DNA from: DATMXT01 sp963662765 | Lineage (GTDB): Bacteria; Bacillota; Clostridia; Oscillospirales; Feifaniaceae | Length of the DNA stretch: 64,000 nucleotides | Reading direction: 5' to 3' | NCBI GenBank assembly: GCA_963662765.2 | Contig: CAXXUP010000006.1 | Span: forward strand, 248,001 to 312,000 | Part shown: positions 44,092 through 52,639 of the stretch, piece by piece | Numbering within the stretch: the stretch's first letter is position 1 | Layout of the letters: each line of letters begins with the position of its first letter | Program-made: the position numbers and the translations under genes | The notes under the pieces: model-generated | What the model was told of the DNA's origin: nothing | Database searches by the model: none | The model's input: the letters and a program-made list of their open reading frames with translations, nothing else

Positions 44092-44961
44092 ATGCAGGGT
44101 TACTATGTGGTGCGGACTTATGAGGCCGGAGAGGTCGGGGAAAAAATCAAGTTCTGGATTCCGGAAGGACGGCGGCCGAGATTCGGTCGTCGGTTAAAAA
44201 GCGATCTCGCGAAGATGGAGCAAAACGAGACTTCGGCAGTGCGGCGGGTGGCCCGGCTTATCAATGCAAACTTTGGTAAAGGGGACCTGCTGGTGGGGCT
44301 TGATTATTCAAACGCCACATACAACACTCTCTTAGCAAAAGCACAAAGCGTAAGAGATGAATGCGAAGCCTGCCATGCTGGAGAGCCGGCCGACAGTGAG
44401 GTGGCTCCTTCTGACGAGGATCTCATTTGGCTTGCGGCCAAGGCCGAGATGAAAAACTTCATCCGTAGGGTGCAGCGGGCGCTTCCGGATACGGTGGAAT
44501 TCAAGTATGTCGCAGTGACGAGCGACATGGACGGAGAGACCGGCGAGATGGTACGGGTACACCATCACCTTGTGATAAACGGGGAGGCACTGGAGGCGGT
44601 GAAGGCCTGCTGGGGGCTTGGCGGTGTGGAGTGGTCGCCGCTGTCCGGGCAGGCGGACTATACGGCGATCGCGGAGTACCTGGTGCGGCAGGTGCGCCGG
44701 CTGCCGGATGCCAAGAAGTACACCTCGTCCCGTAACTTGATAAGGCCGCTGCCAAAGGACCGGGTGGCACCGTCGGGCGCCGAGCTTAGGGTGCCCCGCG
44801 GCGGGCAGCTCTTAGACCGCAGCCGGTATATGCCGGGCCGGCCGCAGTATATCCGGTACATATTGCCGCCGAGGGAAAACCCGAATTGCGGCGGGGTGGA
44901 TCATAAAAAGCAAAAAGCGGCGGACGACGCTGCCGATGGGGGAGGTGGCGTCCATGGATGA
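44092..44961 (+). CDS. Putative rolling-circle replication-initiation-like protein
   Basis: Protein of 289 residues. A metal-binding HUH-like motif is visible in EMVRVHHHLVINGEA, followed by YTAIAEYLVRQVRR with the tyrosines expected for a nicking relaxase. This pattern resembles the Rep proteins of small phages (ORF2/G2P group). The ATG at 44092 with GGAGGGG is chosen over an upstream start. It overlaps the next gene by eight bases. Confidence 0.65.
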   Translation: MQGYYVVRTYEAGEVGEKIKFWIPEGRRPRFGRRLKSDLAKMEQNETSAVRRVARLINANFGKGDLLVGLDYSNATYNTLLAKAQSVRDECEACHAGEPADSEVAPSDEDLIWLAAKAEMKNFIRRVQRALPDTVEFKYVAVTSDMDGETGEMVRVHHHLVINGEALEAVKACWGLGGVEWSPLSGQADYTAIAEYLVRQVRRLPDAKKYTSSRNLIRPLPKDRVAPSGAELRVPRGGQLLDRSRYMPGRPQYIRYILPPRENPNCGGVDHKKQKAADDAADGGGGVHG

Positions 44962-45406
44962 GATAAGGCAGACAAAACTGTGGCTCGCACGGGCGCTGAA
45001 CACAGGCGGTGAGGTGCGGGCGCTGATCGCGGCTAAGGCCCGCGCGGCGTCGGAAGCGGAGGGGACGGCGGTTACGACCGGGCGGCATGACGTCGACCGG
45101 AAGGTGCAGGGCGGCGAGCTGCCGGAGGAGAAGCAGGACCGCAGGCAGCAGGCGCTGCACAGGCTGTCGGATATGCTTGACGAGCGGATTGCGCTGCTGT
45201 GGGAGGAGCAGGCGCAGACGCTTTCAGTCATCGGCCGGGTGGAGGACACCCGGCTGCGGGAGCTTTTGACGCAGAGGTACATAAACGGGCTCACCTGGGA
45301 GAAAGTAGCGATTGAGATGCACTACAGCTATAAGCATGTGACCCATGAGCTGCACCCGAAGGCGCTGCGCGAGGCCGCGCTCGCTCGCCGTGACGGAAAA
45401 ATGTAA
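44954..45406 (+). CDS. Phage late-gene regulator of the ArpU / sigma-70 region 4 type
   Basis: Protein of 150 residues with a C-terminal helix-turn-helix resembling sigma region 4 (DTRLRELLTQRYINGLTWEKVAIEMHYSYKHVTHELHPKAL). Such proteins sit before the terminase genes in clostridial prophages and switch on late transcription. GGAGGTG precedes the ATG. Confidence 0.75.
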   Translation: MDEIRQTKLWLARALNTGGEVRALIAAKARAASEAEGTAVTTGRHDVDRKVQGGELPEEKQDRRQQALHRLSDMLDERIALLWEEQAQTLSVIGRVEDTRLRELLTQRYINGLTWEKVAIEMHYSYKHVTHELHPKALREAALARRDGKM

Positions 45407-45451
45407 CACATGGAGCTGAGAAAGGAGCGGATTGACCTTTTACTTGTTTTT

Positions 45452-45480
45452 TTGACGACATGCGATATAATCTATATAAC
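45452..45480 (+). promoter_or_regulatory. Promoter of the small ferredoxin-fold protein gene
   Basis: TTGACG (45452-45457), 17 bases, TATAAC (45475-45480), with the ribosome site AAGGAGG shortly downstream. Confidence 0.65.
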
Positions 45481-45502
45481 AACTGCAAGGAGGTAAAAAA
45501 GA

Positions 45503-45757
45503 ATGTCTGGTTATTATTTGATTGGCGTTCGGATGGACAACAGAACGGGGAATGCTGTGAATTTTCAAGAGACGCTTACCAAAAACGGATGCTTCATTAG
45601 AGCGCGGTTGGGACTTCATGAGACAAGCGATAACGCTTGTTCAAACGACGGGTTGATCGTGCTGCAGCCTTGTGGAGAAAAAAGCGAGGTTGAGCAGTTG
45701 GTCAAGGATTTGAATGGCCTTGAGGGAATAACTGCGAAACTCATCGACCTGAATTAA
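45503..45757 (+). CDS. Small ferredoxin-fold protein related to TM1266-type hydrogenase regulators
   Basis: Protein of 84 residues: YYLIGVRMDNRTGNAVNFQETLTKNG, IRARLGLHET, GLIVLQPCGEKSEVEQLVKDLNGLEGITAKLIDL. The order (two beta-alpha-beta units, LGL-H middle, LNGLEGI near the end) resembles the putative iron-only hydrogenase system regulator family. It has its own promoter and terminator inside the phage region, so it is likely cargo or an insertion. Function in this setting unknown. Confidence 0.65.
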   Translation: MSGYYLIGVRMDNRTGNAVNFQETLTKNGCFIRARLGLHETSDNACSNDGLIVLQPCGEKSEVEQLVKDLNGLEGITAKLIDLN

Positions 45758-45828
45758 GCAAAATCCCGCAGGGGCAACAAACAAATGGAATAGAATGTAA
45801 CACTCGGAATGTGGTATTGTGTAGATGA

Positions 45829-45861
45829 AGAAGGGCGCCGTTAGCGGCGCCCTTCTTTTTT
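45829..45861 (+). terminator. Intrinsic terminator
   Basis: GAAGGGCGCCG pairs with CGGCGCCCTTC around TTAG, followed by seven T. It ends the small ferredoxin-fold gene and insulates the terminase gene. Confidence 0.88.
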
Positions 45862-45882
45862 TGCGTAAGGGGGTGTTTGAAA

Positions 45883-46293
45883 ATGGCGGACGTAGAAAAC
45901 ACGGCACTGTCGGCTGAGGAGTTGGGGAAGCTTTGCTCAAAGCGGCAGCGGGATTTTGTGTTGGAGCTTGACCTGGACGGGAACGGCACGAAAGCGGCGA
46001 TGCGGGCCGGATACGGAAACGGGAAAGAGGCGGCGGCGGCCGTGGCGGCGTCCCGTTTATTAAGAAATGATAAGGTGTCCGCGTACAGGCGTGCGCGCGC
46101 ATTAGAGAAGTACGCGGCCCTCGGGGTCGATCGTGAGACCATTGCGGAGCGGCTGCACGGTGTGTTTTTGCGCTGCATGCAGGCCGAGCCCGTGATGATG
46201 TGGGATTCGGACGCGAAGACTGACAAGGTGAGGAACGAGCAGACCGCTGCCTTTGGCAGTCGAATGAGGTCGGCCGGCGAGGGCTTTATTTGA
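45883..46293 (+). pseudogene. Phage terminase small subunit, truncated
   Basis: The first ~115 residues are a clear terminase small subunit (Terminase_2): LCSKRQRDFVLELDLDGNGTKAAMRAGYG, ASRLLRNDKVSAYRRA and GVDRETIAERLHGVF. Homology stops at about 46240 and the frame ends in unrelated residues at 46293. No large terminase, portal or head genes follow; the next gene is non-phage and AT-rich. A deletion or replacement removed the late phage region here. Confidence 0.72.
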
Positions 46294-46414
46294 TTGAGAA
46301 TGGCTGCAGCTAGATATAAATTTGTTACTATTTAACAAAAAATGTTGAAAAATGCCAAAATTGGGAGTACACTTTAACAAACGTTATAATTTTATTAGGG
46401 GATGATTGATATAA

Positions 46415-47023
46415 ATGGATAGAAAAGAAAAAATAATGCATATTCAAAAAGTGGCCTTTCACCTTTTTTTGAATAACGGCTATGAGGCCACAACCATAAG
46501 AACTATATGCAAAAAAGCGGGGGTTGAAGCTCCATCGATATACAATTTTTTCGATTCAAAAAAAGGACTTTTTTTATCTATCGTATCTTCCTTATGGGTA
46601 AAATATTTAGAAGAAAGCGGTTTTTATTTTAATGATACGGCGGACATTTCCCCTGATGAAAAATTATTTGCGCTTTTCAGGTTCAGCATCAAATACACTC
46701 TTGACAACATAGATGAAACTCGTTTTTTTCTGAGATTTTCATTATTTCCTCCGGCTGAAGTACAAAAGGATATAACAATATTTCTTTTACAGCAGCAAAA
46801 GAACAAGCTTTGTTTTATTGGGAGAATCGTCAATGACTGCATACAGCAAGGGCTTATCGATACACCGCAAGACGAGGCCACAAAACTGTTTATGAAGTTT
46901 CTGAACAGCAACACTTTTGACATTGTTTTTTCTCGCCGGCCCCTTTCTGAAAATGAACTGCGGAAAACATGGAACGCTTTTTTTGCACGTCTGCAAAATC
47001 CATACCCCATTACACGCCTGTAA
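46415..47023 (+). CDS. TetR/AcrR family transcriptional regulator
   Basis: Protein of 202 residues: N-terminal TetR HTH (AFHLFLNNGYEATTIRTICKKAGVEAPSIYNFFDSKKGLF) and an all-helical ligand domain. It is AT-rich, unlike the preceding phage region. It lies 65 bases before a diguanylate cyclase in the same direction and may control it. Confidence 0.9.
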   Translation: MDRKEKIMHIQKVAFHLFLNNGYEATTIRTICKKAGVEAPSIYNFFDSKKGLFLSIVSSLWVKYLEESGFYFNDTADISPDEKLFALFRFSIKYTLDNIDETRFFLRFSLFPPAEVQKDITIFLLQQQKNKLCFIGRIVNDCIQQGLIDTPQDEATKLFMKFLNSNTFDIVFSRRPLSENELRKTWNAFFARLQNPYPITRL

Positions 47024-47088
47024 AAACCATACCCGACAATGATTTCTTTTGACAACCACGGGAAAAATTGATTTTATGGAGCGAGATT

Positions 47089-48627
47089 ATGAGTTTCTCT
47101 AGAGACAAATATCGGGTTTTGATGATAGTTTCCATGCTTATTCTAGGGGCAGCCATCAGTGGGGTATACAATGTTGCCATTAATAAAATTGAAGAAGCTT
47201 ACCAGCAAAATACCACGGAAGGCATTACTGAGGCAAAGAAGACTTTTCTTAAGGATACCGTCAACAACGTCATTCTTATGATCGAAAGAAAGCAAAATGA
47301 CCAAATTTCATACTACAACCATTTAACCGCTGACATCAAAAATGAGTTGGATGGTTTATATACTTCTGATAACGGGAATTTTTTGAACTCAAGCGTTGAA
47401 CTGTTAAAAGAACGAGAAATTTTTTCCGTGATAATCATTGAGAACCAAGGCGGTAAAATTTTATACACCTCCGGTGCCGCAACCGAAGACGACGGGATCT
47501 TGGCTGATGAGAAAATCACATCCGCTTCTAATTCCTCACCTGTGTTTTCTCAGCATGCCTATGGGGAATACAGCGTAGTAATTTATGTCAGAAAAGAGAA
47601 TATTGACAAGATCGTCAAAGAGCAAATACGTGATGAAATCCATAATTTTAAGTTTTCAAACGACGCCTACATTTGGGTAAACGAAGTGATCAATTACAAT
47701 GGCGGCGATAATTATGCAATTCGTCGAGTCCACCCCAACCTAGAAGATACCGAGGGTATGTTTCTTTCCACAAACATGACCGACATAGAAGGCAATCACC
47801 CTTTTTTGACGGAACTTGAGGGTGTAAAGCGAGACGGGGAACTGTTTTTTACCTATTTCTTTAAGAAAAACAACAGCGACGTCATATCTGAAAAAATCAC
47901 CTACGCGAAGCTTTATCCAGAGTACAATTGGATCATCGCAATGGGCGTTCATTTAGATGATGTCGAATCCTTAGTAAATGAGTCAACTGCACAGAATGAA
48001 CGCTATATCAACCGTATTATGATGGCAGTCGCCGCTGTCATTATTTTACTGATCGCAATCGCTTTGCTCTTTGTCTCACGCTCGGAAAAATGGTATTATA
48101 AGAATACCAGTCAGGCGCTTAATGATGAAGTGTTCAAGGACGCGTTAACTTCCGTATATAACAGAAGGGGCGCTGAGAGTCAGCTGAAATCAGCATTCTC
48201 ATCTTATAAAGATATTGACCAAAATGCTGCGATCATTATGCTTGATATTGACGACTTTAAAAAAATTAATGATGATTGCGGGCACAATGCGGGAGATATT
48301 GTGCTGAAACAGACTGCTGACCTACTTAGCCGCCATATACGCAGTACAGACTATTGCTGCCGATGGGGTGGTGATGAGTTTCTTATTATCTGTCGCGGAT
48401 TAAGAGAAGATGATATTGCCCGCTTTACACAAAAACTGTTAAATGCTGTCTCTGAGTTTAAATATGAGTGCTCAGACGACAACCAAAAACACTCAGTGAC
48501 CATATCTATGGGCGTATCGAGTTTTAATAATACAGATACCGGCTACAATGATTCGATCATCAGAGCGGATAAAGCGCTGTACCGCTCAAAGGTGCAGGGC
48601 AAAAACCGTGTCACGGTCGAGCTGTAG
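47089..48627 (+). CDS. Membrane diguanylate cyclase with extracellular Cache-type sensor
   Basis: Protein of 512 residues: membrane helix at about 10-30, an extracytoplasmic sensor (about 35-315) with the dCache/sCache feature FSNDAYIWVNEVINYNGGDNYAIRRVHPNL, a second helix (RIMMAVAAVIILLIAIALLFV), and a C-terminal GGDEF domain. The active loop WGGDEF is intact and the RSTD inhibitory site lies five residues upstream. It should make c-di-GMP in response to an outside ligand. The ATG at 47089 follows GGAGCGAG. Fragments of a related gene lie at 51375-51545. Confidence 0.9.
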   Translation: MSFSRDKYRVLMIVSMLILGAAISGVYNVAINKIEEAYQQNTTEGITEAKKTFLKDTVNNVILMIERKQNDQISYYNHLTADIKNELDGLYTSDNGNFLNSSVELLKEREIFSVIIIENQGGKILYTSGAATEDDGILADEKITSASNSSPVFSQHAYGEYSVVIYVRKENIDKIVKEQIRDEIHNFKFSNDAYIWVNEVINYNGGDNYAIRRVHPNLEDTEGMFLSTNMTDIEGNHPFLTELEGVKRDGELFFTYFFKKNNSDVISEKITYAKLYPEYNWIIAMGVHLDDVESLVNESTAQNERYINRIMMAVAAVIILLIAIALLFVSRSEKWYYKNTSQALNDEVFKDALTSVYNRRGAESQLKSAFSSYKDIDQNAAIIMLDIDDFKKINDDCGHNAGDIVLKQTADLLSRHIRSTDYCCRWGGDEFLIICRGLREDDIARFTQKLLNAVSEFKYECSDDNQKHSVTISMGVSSFNNTDTGYNDSIIRADKALYRSKVQGKNRVTVEL

Positions 48628-48819
48628 CCAAAGACTCGGACCATCTTGGGGAAAATTGGGCACTGTAAAATGCGTTTTATCTGCTATCAGAAGGGGCCCA
48701 TGTCAAAAATTGCAACAGCGGCTTGACGATCACGGTGTAATAAATGAGCGGTGCAATACCTTAAACAATATCAAGTGATTAAATAAGTCCTGGAAAATAA
48801 TTGTTTGGAGATTTAACAA

Positions 48820-49007
48820 ATGATCTACGCATGTGAAACGTTCAATTTATTTTTGTGCGGGTTGGAAATGTTGAGCAGTGTCCCGATTGCGGGAAAATGT
48901 ACGTTCGCCCGGCAAATGAAGAGGAAATAAAAACATACGAACAAATCAAAGATGATTTCAGCAAAACGAACCTTTTATATATCGATAAACACAATAAATA
49001 TGATTAA
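48820..49007 (+). pseudogene. Small zinc-ribbon protein with one frameshift
   Basis: The frame from ATG 48820 reads MIYACETFNLFL; a one-base change near 48853 shifts to the frame RVGNVEQCPDCGKMYVRPANEEEIKTYEQIKDDF, ending TAA at 49007. Joined they form a ~62-residue zinc-ribbon protein of a type common in clostridia. The ~190 bases before it (48628-48819) hold no gene. Confidence 0.62.
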
Positions 49008-49109
49008 CCCTGGATAATGAAATCGGTTTGGGCTGCTTTTTGACTTCAAATCAACTTGTTGTTCCGGACAGATTTCTTTATAAAACTACATATTGAAAGG
49101 GGTAATTAA

Positions 49110-49514
49110 ATGTCAAAGCTCAGCATGATCGAAGGAATCGGAGAAACCTATGAGGCTAAGTTGGGGGCGGCCGGAGTAAAGTCGGTCGAAGCATTGTTGG
49201 ACGCATGTGCAACAAAAAAAGGAAGAACTGAACTCGCTGAAAAAACAGAAATTTCCGAGAAACTGATTCTCAAGTGGGCAAACCACGCGGATCTTGCCCG
49301 TATCAAGGGTATCGGCGGGGAGTATGCCGAATTGCTGGAAGCCGCCGGCGTTGACACCGTGCCCGAACTGGCAACGCGCAAAGCAGAGAACCTTTTCAAA
49401 AAAATGCAGGAAACCAACGACGCAAAAGCGCTCGTTCGGAAAGTACCCACTGAGGCTCAGGTGGCAGACTGGATAAAACAAGCGGCAGCGCTGCCCCGTA
49501 TTCTTCAGTACTGA
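49110..49514 (+). CDS. DUF4332-type helix-hairpin-helix protein
   Basis: Protein of 134 residues made of two helix-hairpin-helix units (IEGIGETYEAKLGAAGVKSVEALL and IKGIGGEYAELLEAAGVDTVPELA), the DUF4332 pattern. Such domains bind DNA non-specifically in other proteins; the cellular role of this family is unknown. The ATG has GAAAGGGG upstream. It is followed by mscL after 20 bases. Confidence 0.85.
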   Translation: MSKLSMIEGIGETYEAKLGAAGVKSVEALLDACATKKGRTELAEKTEISEKLILKWANHADLARIKGIGGEYAELLEAAGVDTVPELATRKAENLFKKMQETNDAKALVRKVPTEAQVADWIKQAAALPRILQY

Positions 49515-49534
49515 AATTATAAGAAGGTGTTCGA

Positions 49535-49930
49535 ATGCTGAAAGAATTCAAAGAGTTTGCGGTAAAAGGAAATGTGATTGACCTTGCTGTCGGCGTAATT
49601 ATCGGCGGAGCGTTCGGCAAAATCGTCTCATCTCTGGTAAATGACATTCTCATGCCCGCGATCGGCGTTATTTTGGGCGGGAAAAGCTTCACCGACTTAA
49701 AATATGTCATCACGCCGGCAAGCGGAGATATCGCGGAAGTTGCGATCCTTTACGGTTCGTTCATTCAAGCGATCGTGGATTTCCTGATTATTGCTTTTTC
49801 TATTTTCCTGTTTATTAAACTCCTGTCGTCCGGAAAAAAGAAAGAGGCGCAAGCACCCCCAGCTCCGCCGGCGCCCGCCCCGGAAGTTTTGCTGCTTGAA
49901 GAGATTCGGGATTTGCTGAAATCAAAATAG
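49535..49930 (+). CDS. mscL: Large-conductance mechanosensitive channel
   Basis: Pressure-release channel that opens under hypo-osmotic shock; 131 residues. The signature GNVIDLAVGVIIGGAFGKIV (first pore helix) is intact, with the second helix at about 75-95 and a cytoplasmic helix EEIRDLLK at the end; the linker has an unusual proline/alanine run (APPAPPAPAPE). It is grouped with DUF4332 and small helical proteins, an envelope-stress cluster. Confidence 0.97.
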   Translation: MLKEFKEFAVKGNVIDLAVGVIIGGAFGKIVSSLVNDILMPAIGVILGGKSFTDLKYVITPASGDIAEVAILYGSFIQAIVDFLIIAFSIFLFIKLLSSGKKKEAQAPPAPPAPAPEVLLLEEIRDLLKSK

Positions 49931-49944
49931 CAAAGGAGAAGCGC

Positions 49945-50163
49945 ATGGACATAAAAGTGAAAATCGAAGAGATCATGGACAAGGTAAAGGCGGATAAGGA
50001 CTTTGCATCCAAGTTCTCCAGCGACCCGGTGAAAGCGCTTGAATCCGTACTTGGGATTGATCTGCCCGATGATCAGGTGAAAGCGCTCATTGACGGAGTG
50101 AAGGCAAAATTATCTTTGGACAAGGCGGACGGCCTGCTGGATTCTCTTAAGAAATTGTTTTAG
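49945..50163 (+). CDS. Small helical protein of 72 residues
   Basis: KIEEIMDKVKADKDFASKFSSDPVKALESVLGIDLPDDQVKALIDGVKAKLSLD followed by a C-terminal helix; the pattern resembles nitrile-hydratase-alpha / Nif11-like leader helices (AxxFxxDPxKALE) but no modification enzyme is near. It follows mscL after 14 bases. A decayed copy of its 3' half lies at 51901-52020. Confidence 0.7.
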   Translation: MDIKVKIEEIMDKVKADKDFASKFSSDPVKALESVLGIDLPDDQVKALIDGVKAKLSLDKADGLLDSLKKLF

Positions 50164-50169
50164 CCGTAG

Positions 50170-50215
50170 CGGGCAGGAGTGGCTGAAGGGTCATAGTCCA
50201 CGCTATTCCTGCCCG
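50170..50215 (+). terminator. Hairpin after the mscL cluster
   Basis: CGGGCAGGA pairs with TCCTGCCCG with a long imperfect middle; no T run follows, so its function as a terminator is only possible. Confidence 0.4.
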
Positions 50216-50451
50216 TCGCGTTGCTTTGTTCACATCTTGATTAGCAATGTAAATCGCCCGTGAAAAAGACTGCCGGAGTTCTGCTTCCAGAGACTACTCC
50301 AAAGGTACTTTGTTGCGTTTAGTTGGGAAAAAAGTCCTCATCAAAAGTATCGATACCGTATTCACAGGGCGGCAGCTGTAGAGGCCATAGTAAAAGCGGT
50401 CTTTTTGTTATCGCCTATAAATTGGAAAAGAATAGGAGGGGCAACAACGCA

Positions 50452-51312
50452 ATGAAGTGGAAAGGCAGGACCGGAAGCTCAAATGTGGAGGACAGACGAG
50501 GAACGGGCGGCCTTCGAATGGGAAGGAAAGGGGCTTTTGGGGGTGGCTTGGGAATCATCGTTCTCATTGTGTACATGCTTCTTGGGGGAGATCCGGGCCA
50601 GATCATCAACCAACCCCAATTGACCAATCAAGGTGAAATTACTTCTTATCAGCCGACTGCTGAAGAGCAGGAATTGGCAGAGTTTGTATCGGTGGTGCTG
50701 GCAGATACAGAATACGTCTGGAATGATATTTTTGCCGACATCAATCAAGACTATCAAGAACCAATATTGGTATTGTATTCAGGATATGTGGAGTCTGCCT
50801 GCGGAACGGCCGGATCATCGACCGGACCCTTTTACTGTCCCGGGGACAGCAAAGTGTACATCGACTTGAGTTTTTATCAAGAGCTTCAAACGACTTTCAA
50901 CGCCCCGGGGGATTTTGCAATGGCCTATGTCATTGCCCATGAAGTGGGGCACCATGTGCAAAATCAACTGGGAATCATGGAGGATGTTCAGGAATTGAGG
51001 TCCCGGTTAAGCGAGAAAGAGTATAATGAATTGTCTGTTCGGCTTGAGCTTCAGGCAGATTATCTTGCGGGCGTCTGGGCGCATTACGCCGAAGACATGA
51101 ACATTCTTGAAACGGGTGATATCGAAGAGGCGATCAATGCCGCAAGCGCTGTCGGAGATGATCGGATACAGAAACAGGCGCAGGGATACATCGTGCCTGA
51201 CAGTTTTACTCATGGAACTTCTGCCCAACGCATGAATTGGTTTATGAAGGGCTTCGAAGAAGGGGATTTGGATCAATGGGACACTTTCAGTGTAGACGAA
51301 GATGACCTATAG
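50452..51312 (+). CDS. Neutral zinc metallopeptidase (YpfJ family)
   Basis: Membrane-anchored protein of 286 residues: basic N-terminus, a hydrophobic helix (GLGIIVLIVYMLLGG), then a metallopeptidase domain with the zinc motif HEVGHHVQ (about residue 164) and the downstream ELQADYLAGVWAHYAE glutamate segment. Function of the family is unsettled. AGGAGGGG precedes the ATG at 50452; an upstream frame is not supported. Confidence 0.92.
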   Translation: MKWKGRTGSSNVEDRRGTGGLRMGRKGAFGGGLGIIVLIVYMLLGGDPGQIINQPQLTNQGEITSYQPTAEEQELAEFVSVVLADTEYVWNDIFADINQDYQEPILVLYSGYVESACGTAGSSTGPFYCPGDSKVYIDLSFYQELQTTFNAPGDFAMAYVIAHEVGHHVQNQLGIMEDVQELRSRLSEKEYNELSVRLELQADYLAGVWAHYAEDMNILETGDIEEAINAASAVGDDRIQKQAQGYIVPDSFTHGTSAQRMNWFMKGFEEGDLDQWDTFSVDEDDL

Positions 51313-51374
51313 AAATGTTTTTTAACATGCGGTCAGTTCTTATAACACTCAAAGAGCATTTATTAATGCCCCGG

Positions 51375-51545
51375 TTCCGCTCAAAAGATGGTCCCAGTCT
51401 TTGGCTACAGCTTTTCCGTAACACGGTTTTTGACCTACACTTTAGGCGGGACAGCGCTTTATTTTACAGATGAGTTTCTGATGATCTGTTGGGGATTAAG
51501 AGAAGATGCAATCACACAATTCAGTAAAAACGAGCCACATATAAA
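51375..51545. pseudogene. Scrambled fragments of a GGDEF gene
   Basis: Bases 51375-51462, read on the minus strand, match the last ~85 bases of the diguanylate cyclase at 48570-48655, including its stop and following bases. The next ~60 bases (51469-51530), read on the plus strand, match 48366-48412 (DEF active-site region and GLREDD). The two pieces are in opposite orientations, so this is a rearranged relic, not a gene. Confidence 0.72.
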
Positions 51546-51563
51546 ATAAGGGGGTGACACGCT

Positions 51564-51833
51564 GTGAAGGCTGGCCTTTGGTCAAAAGCGAAAGCGGGTA
51601 AATATGCGGCATGGGTTACTCTGCTTTTTATCGTGATGATGATCTTAAAATTTTTTACTTACAGTGTTTCTTTTCCATCATTTGTAATTGCCGGCCTAGG
51701 GGTGATAGGTTTTATTTTGGGAACTTACTCAATGATAAAAAGCAAAGACAGATCGCCAGCGACACTGCTATCTGTTATCATTGGATTGCTCGTTATTCTC
51801 TGGGTAACGATAGAAATATTGTTTCCTCACTAA
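51564..51833 (+). CDS. Small three-helix membrane protein
   Basis: Protein of 89 residues with GTG start (AAGGGGGTGA upstream) and three hydrophobic helices (AAWVTLLFIVMMILKFF, FVIAGLGVIGFILGTYSMI, LLSVIIGLLVILWVTIEIL). This fits the small DUF-type inner-membrane proteins common in Gram-positive bacteria; function unknown. Confidence 0.7.
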   Translation: MKAGLWSKAKAGKYAAWVTLLFIVMMILKFFTYSVSFPSFVIAGLGVIGFILGTYSMIKSKDRSPATLLSVIIGLLVILWVTIEILFPH

Positions 51834-51900
51834 GACCATTGGACTAAGGCGCATTAATTTACATGGAATGATTAATATCTTTGTGTCATGATATGGTTAA

Positions 51901-52020
51901 GTTGTACTTGGGTTCGACCTGCCCGATGATCAGGTGAAAGCGCTCATTGAGGGCCTGAAGGAAAAACTTTCTTTTTGATCAGCCGGACACCCCGCTGGAG
52001 TCTCTTAAATAATTGTTTTA
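51901..52020 (+). pseudogene. Decayed copy of the 3' half of the 72-residue helical protein gene
   Basis: About 120 bases matching 50044-50163 at roughly 80 percent, including LPDDQVKALIEGLKEKLS. A one-base change makes an early TGA and the start region is absent. Confidence 0.75.
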
Positions 52021-52096
52021 ATTGAACCGGATTCGCGCGTTGCTGTCGAATTTGCAGTATGTTAACAAGAATAATTTATTAGAAAGAGGAAATGTA

Positions 52097-52537
52097 ATGG
52101 ACGGTTTCAAGGATAAAATGGGGAAAATCTTTGGCAGCGTGAAAGATAAGGCCGAGGACGCTTTCGAGGATGTTAAGGAAAAAGCTGGGGATATTCTCGA
52201 CGATGTTAAGGAGAAAGCCGACGATATCGTTGAGGACGTGAAAGAAATAGCGGACGACCTCAAAGAAAAAGTTGAGGAAAAAGTTGAAGCGCTTAAAGAT
52301 GGCGGAGAAAAAAAGACCGAGGATGTCATCGACGAAGTGAAGGAAAAAGCCGACGATTTTGTTGAGGACGTCAAAGAAAAAGCCAATGACCTCGAAGAAA
52401 AAGTTGAAGATAAAGCTGAAGCGCTCAAAGACGACGGACTGGAAATGGCCGAGAACGTCATCGGCGAAGTAAAGGAGAAAGCTGACGATATCGTTGAGGA
52501 CTTTAAAGAAAAAACGGATGAGTTCAAAAAAAGTTGA
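52097..52537 (+). CDS. Highly charged 11-residue-repeat helical protein (LEA/YtxH-like)
   Basis: Protein of 146 residues almost entirely composed of K/E/D/A-rich 11-residue units (DDVKEKADDIV, EDVKEKANDLE), predicting one long amphipathic helix, with no Cys or Pro. This composition is typical of LEA-group and apolipoprotein-like stress proteins that protect membranes or proteins during desiccation. AGAGGAAATG precedes the start. An internal repeat suggests growth by duplication. Confidence 0.82.
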   Translation: MDGFKDKMGKIFGSVKDKAEDAFEDVKEKAGDILDDVKEKADDIVEDVKEIADDLKEKVEEKVEALKDGGEKKTEDVIDEVKEKADDFVEDVKEKANDLEEKVEDKAEALKDDGLEMAENVIGEVKEKADDIVEDFKEKTDEFKKS

Positions 52538-52583
52538 CTAATCGCACAAAAAAATTTTGAGAAACAAAATAAAGCGGGATCCT

Positions 52584-52622
52584 GGCGATGAAGGGGAGAT
52601 TTTCCCTTTCATCGCCTTTTTG
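52584..52622 (+). terminator. Terminator of the helical-repeat protein gene
   Basis: GGCGATGAAAGGG-type stem: GGCGATGAAGGGGAG pairs with CCCTTTCATCGCC, followed by TTTTT. Confidence 0.85.
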
Positions 52623-52639
52623 AACATATGATGTACACT

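Larger units (their letters stand above)
36666..46300. mobile_element. Serine-recombinase element / decaying prophage inserted in cotJC
   Basis: Starts at the break in cotJC. Contents in order: large serine recombinase, three paralogous unknown proteins, an S24-type repressor, decayed early regulators, small phage-type proteins, a 3D-domain protein, a Rep-like protein, an ArpU-like regulator and a truncated terminase small subunit. No capsid, tail or lysis genes follow. The right boundary is uncertain: phage-like content stops at about 46.3 kb, but the missing half of cotJC is not there, so the element may continue beyond the window or its right part may have been replaced. Confidence 0.75.

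Noticed and set aside
51469..51545. Functional GGDEF protein
   Set aside because: Only isolated pieces in opposite orientations are present.
52018..52527. 170-residue serine-rich protein on the minus strand
   Set aside because: It is the antisense shadow of the K/E/D-repeat helical protein gene, which has the ribosome site and terminator.
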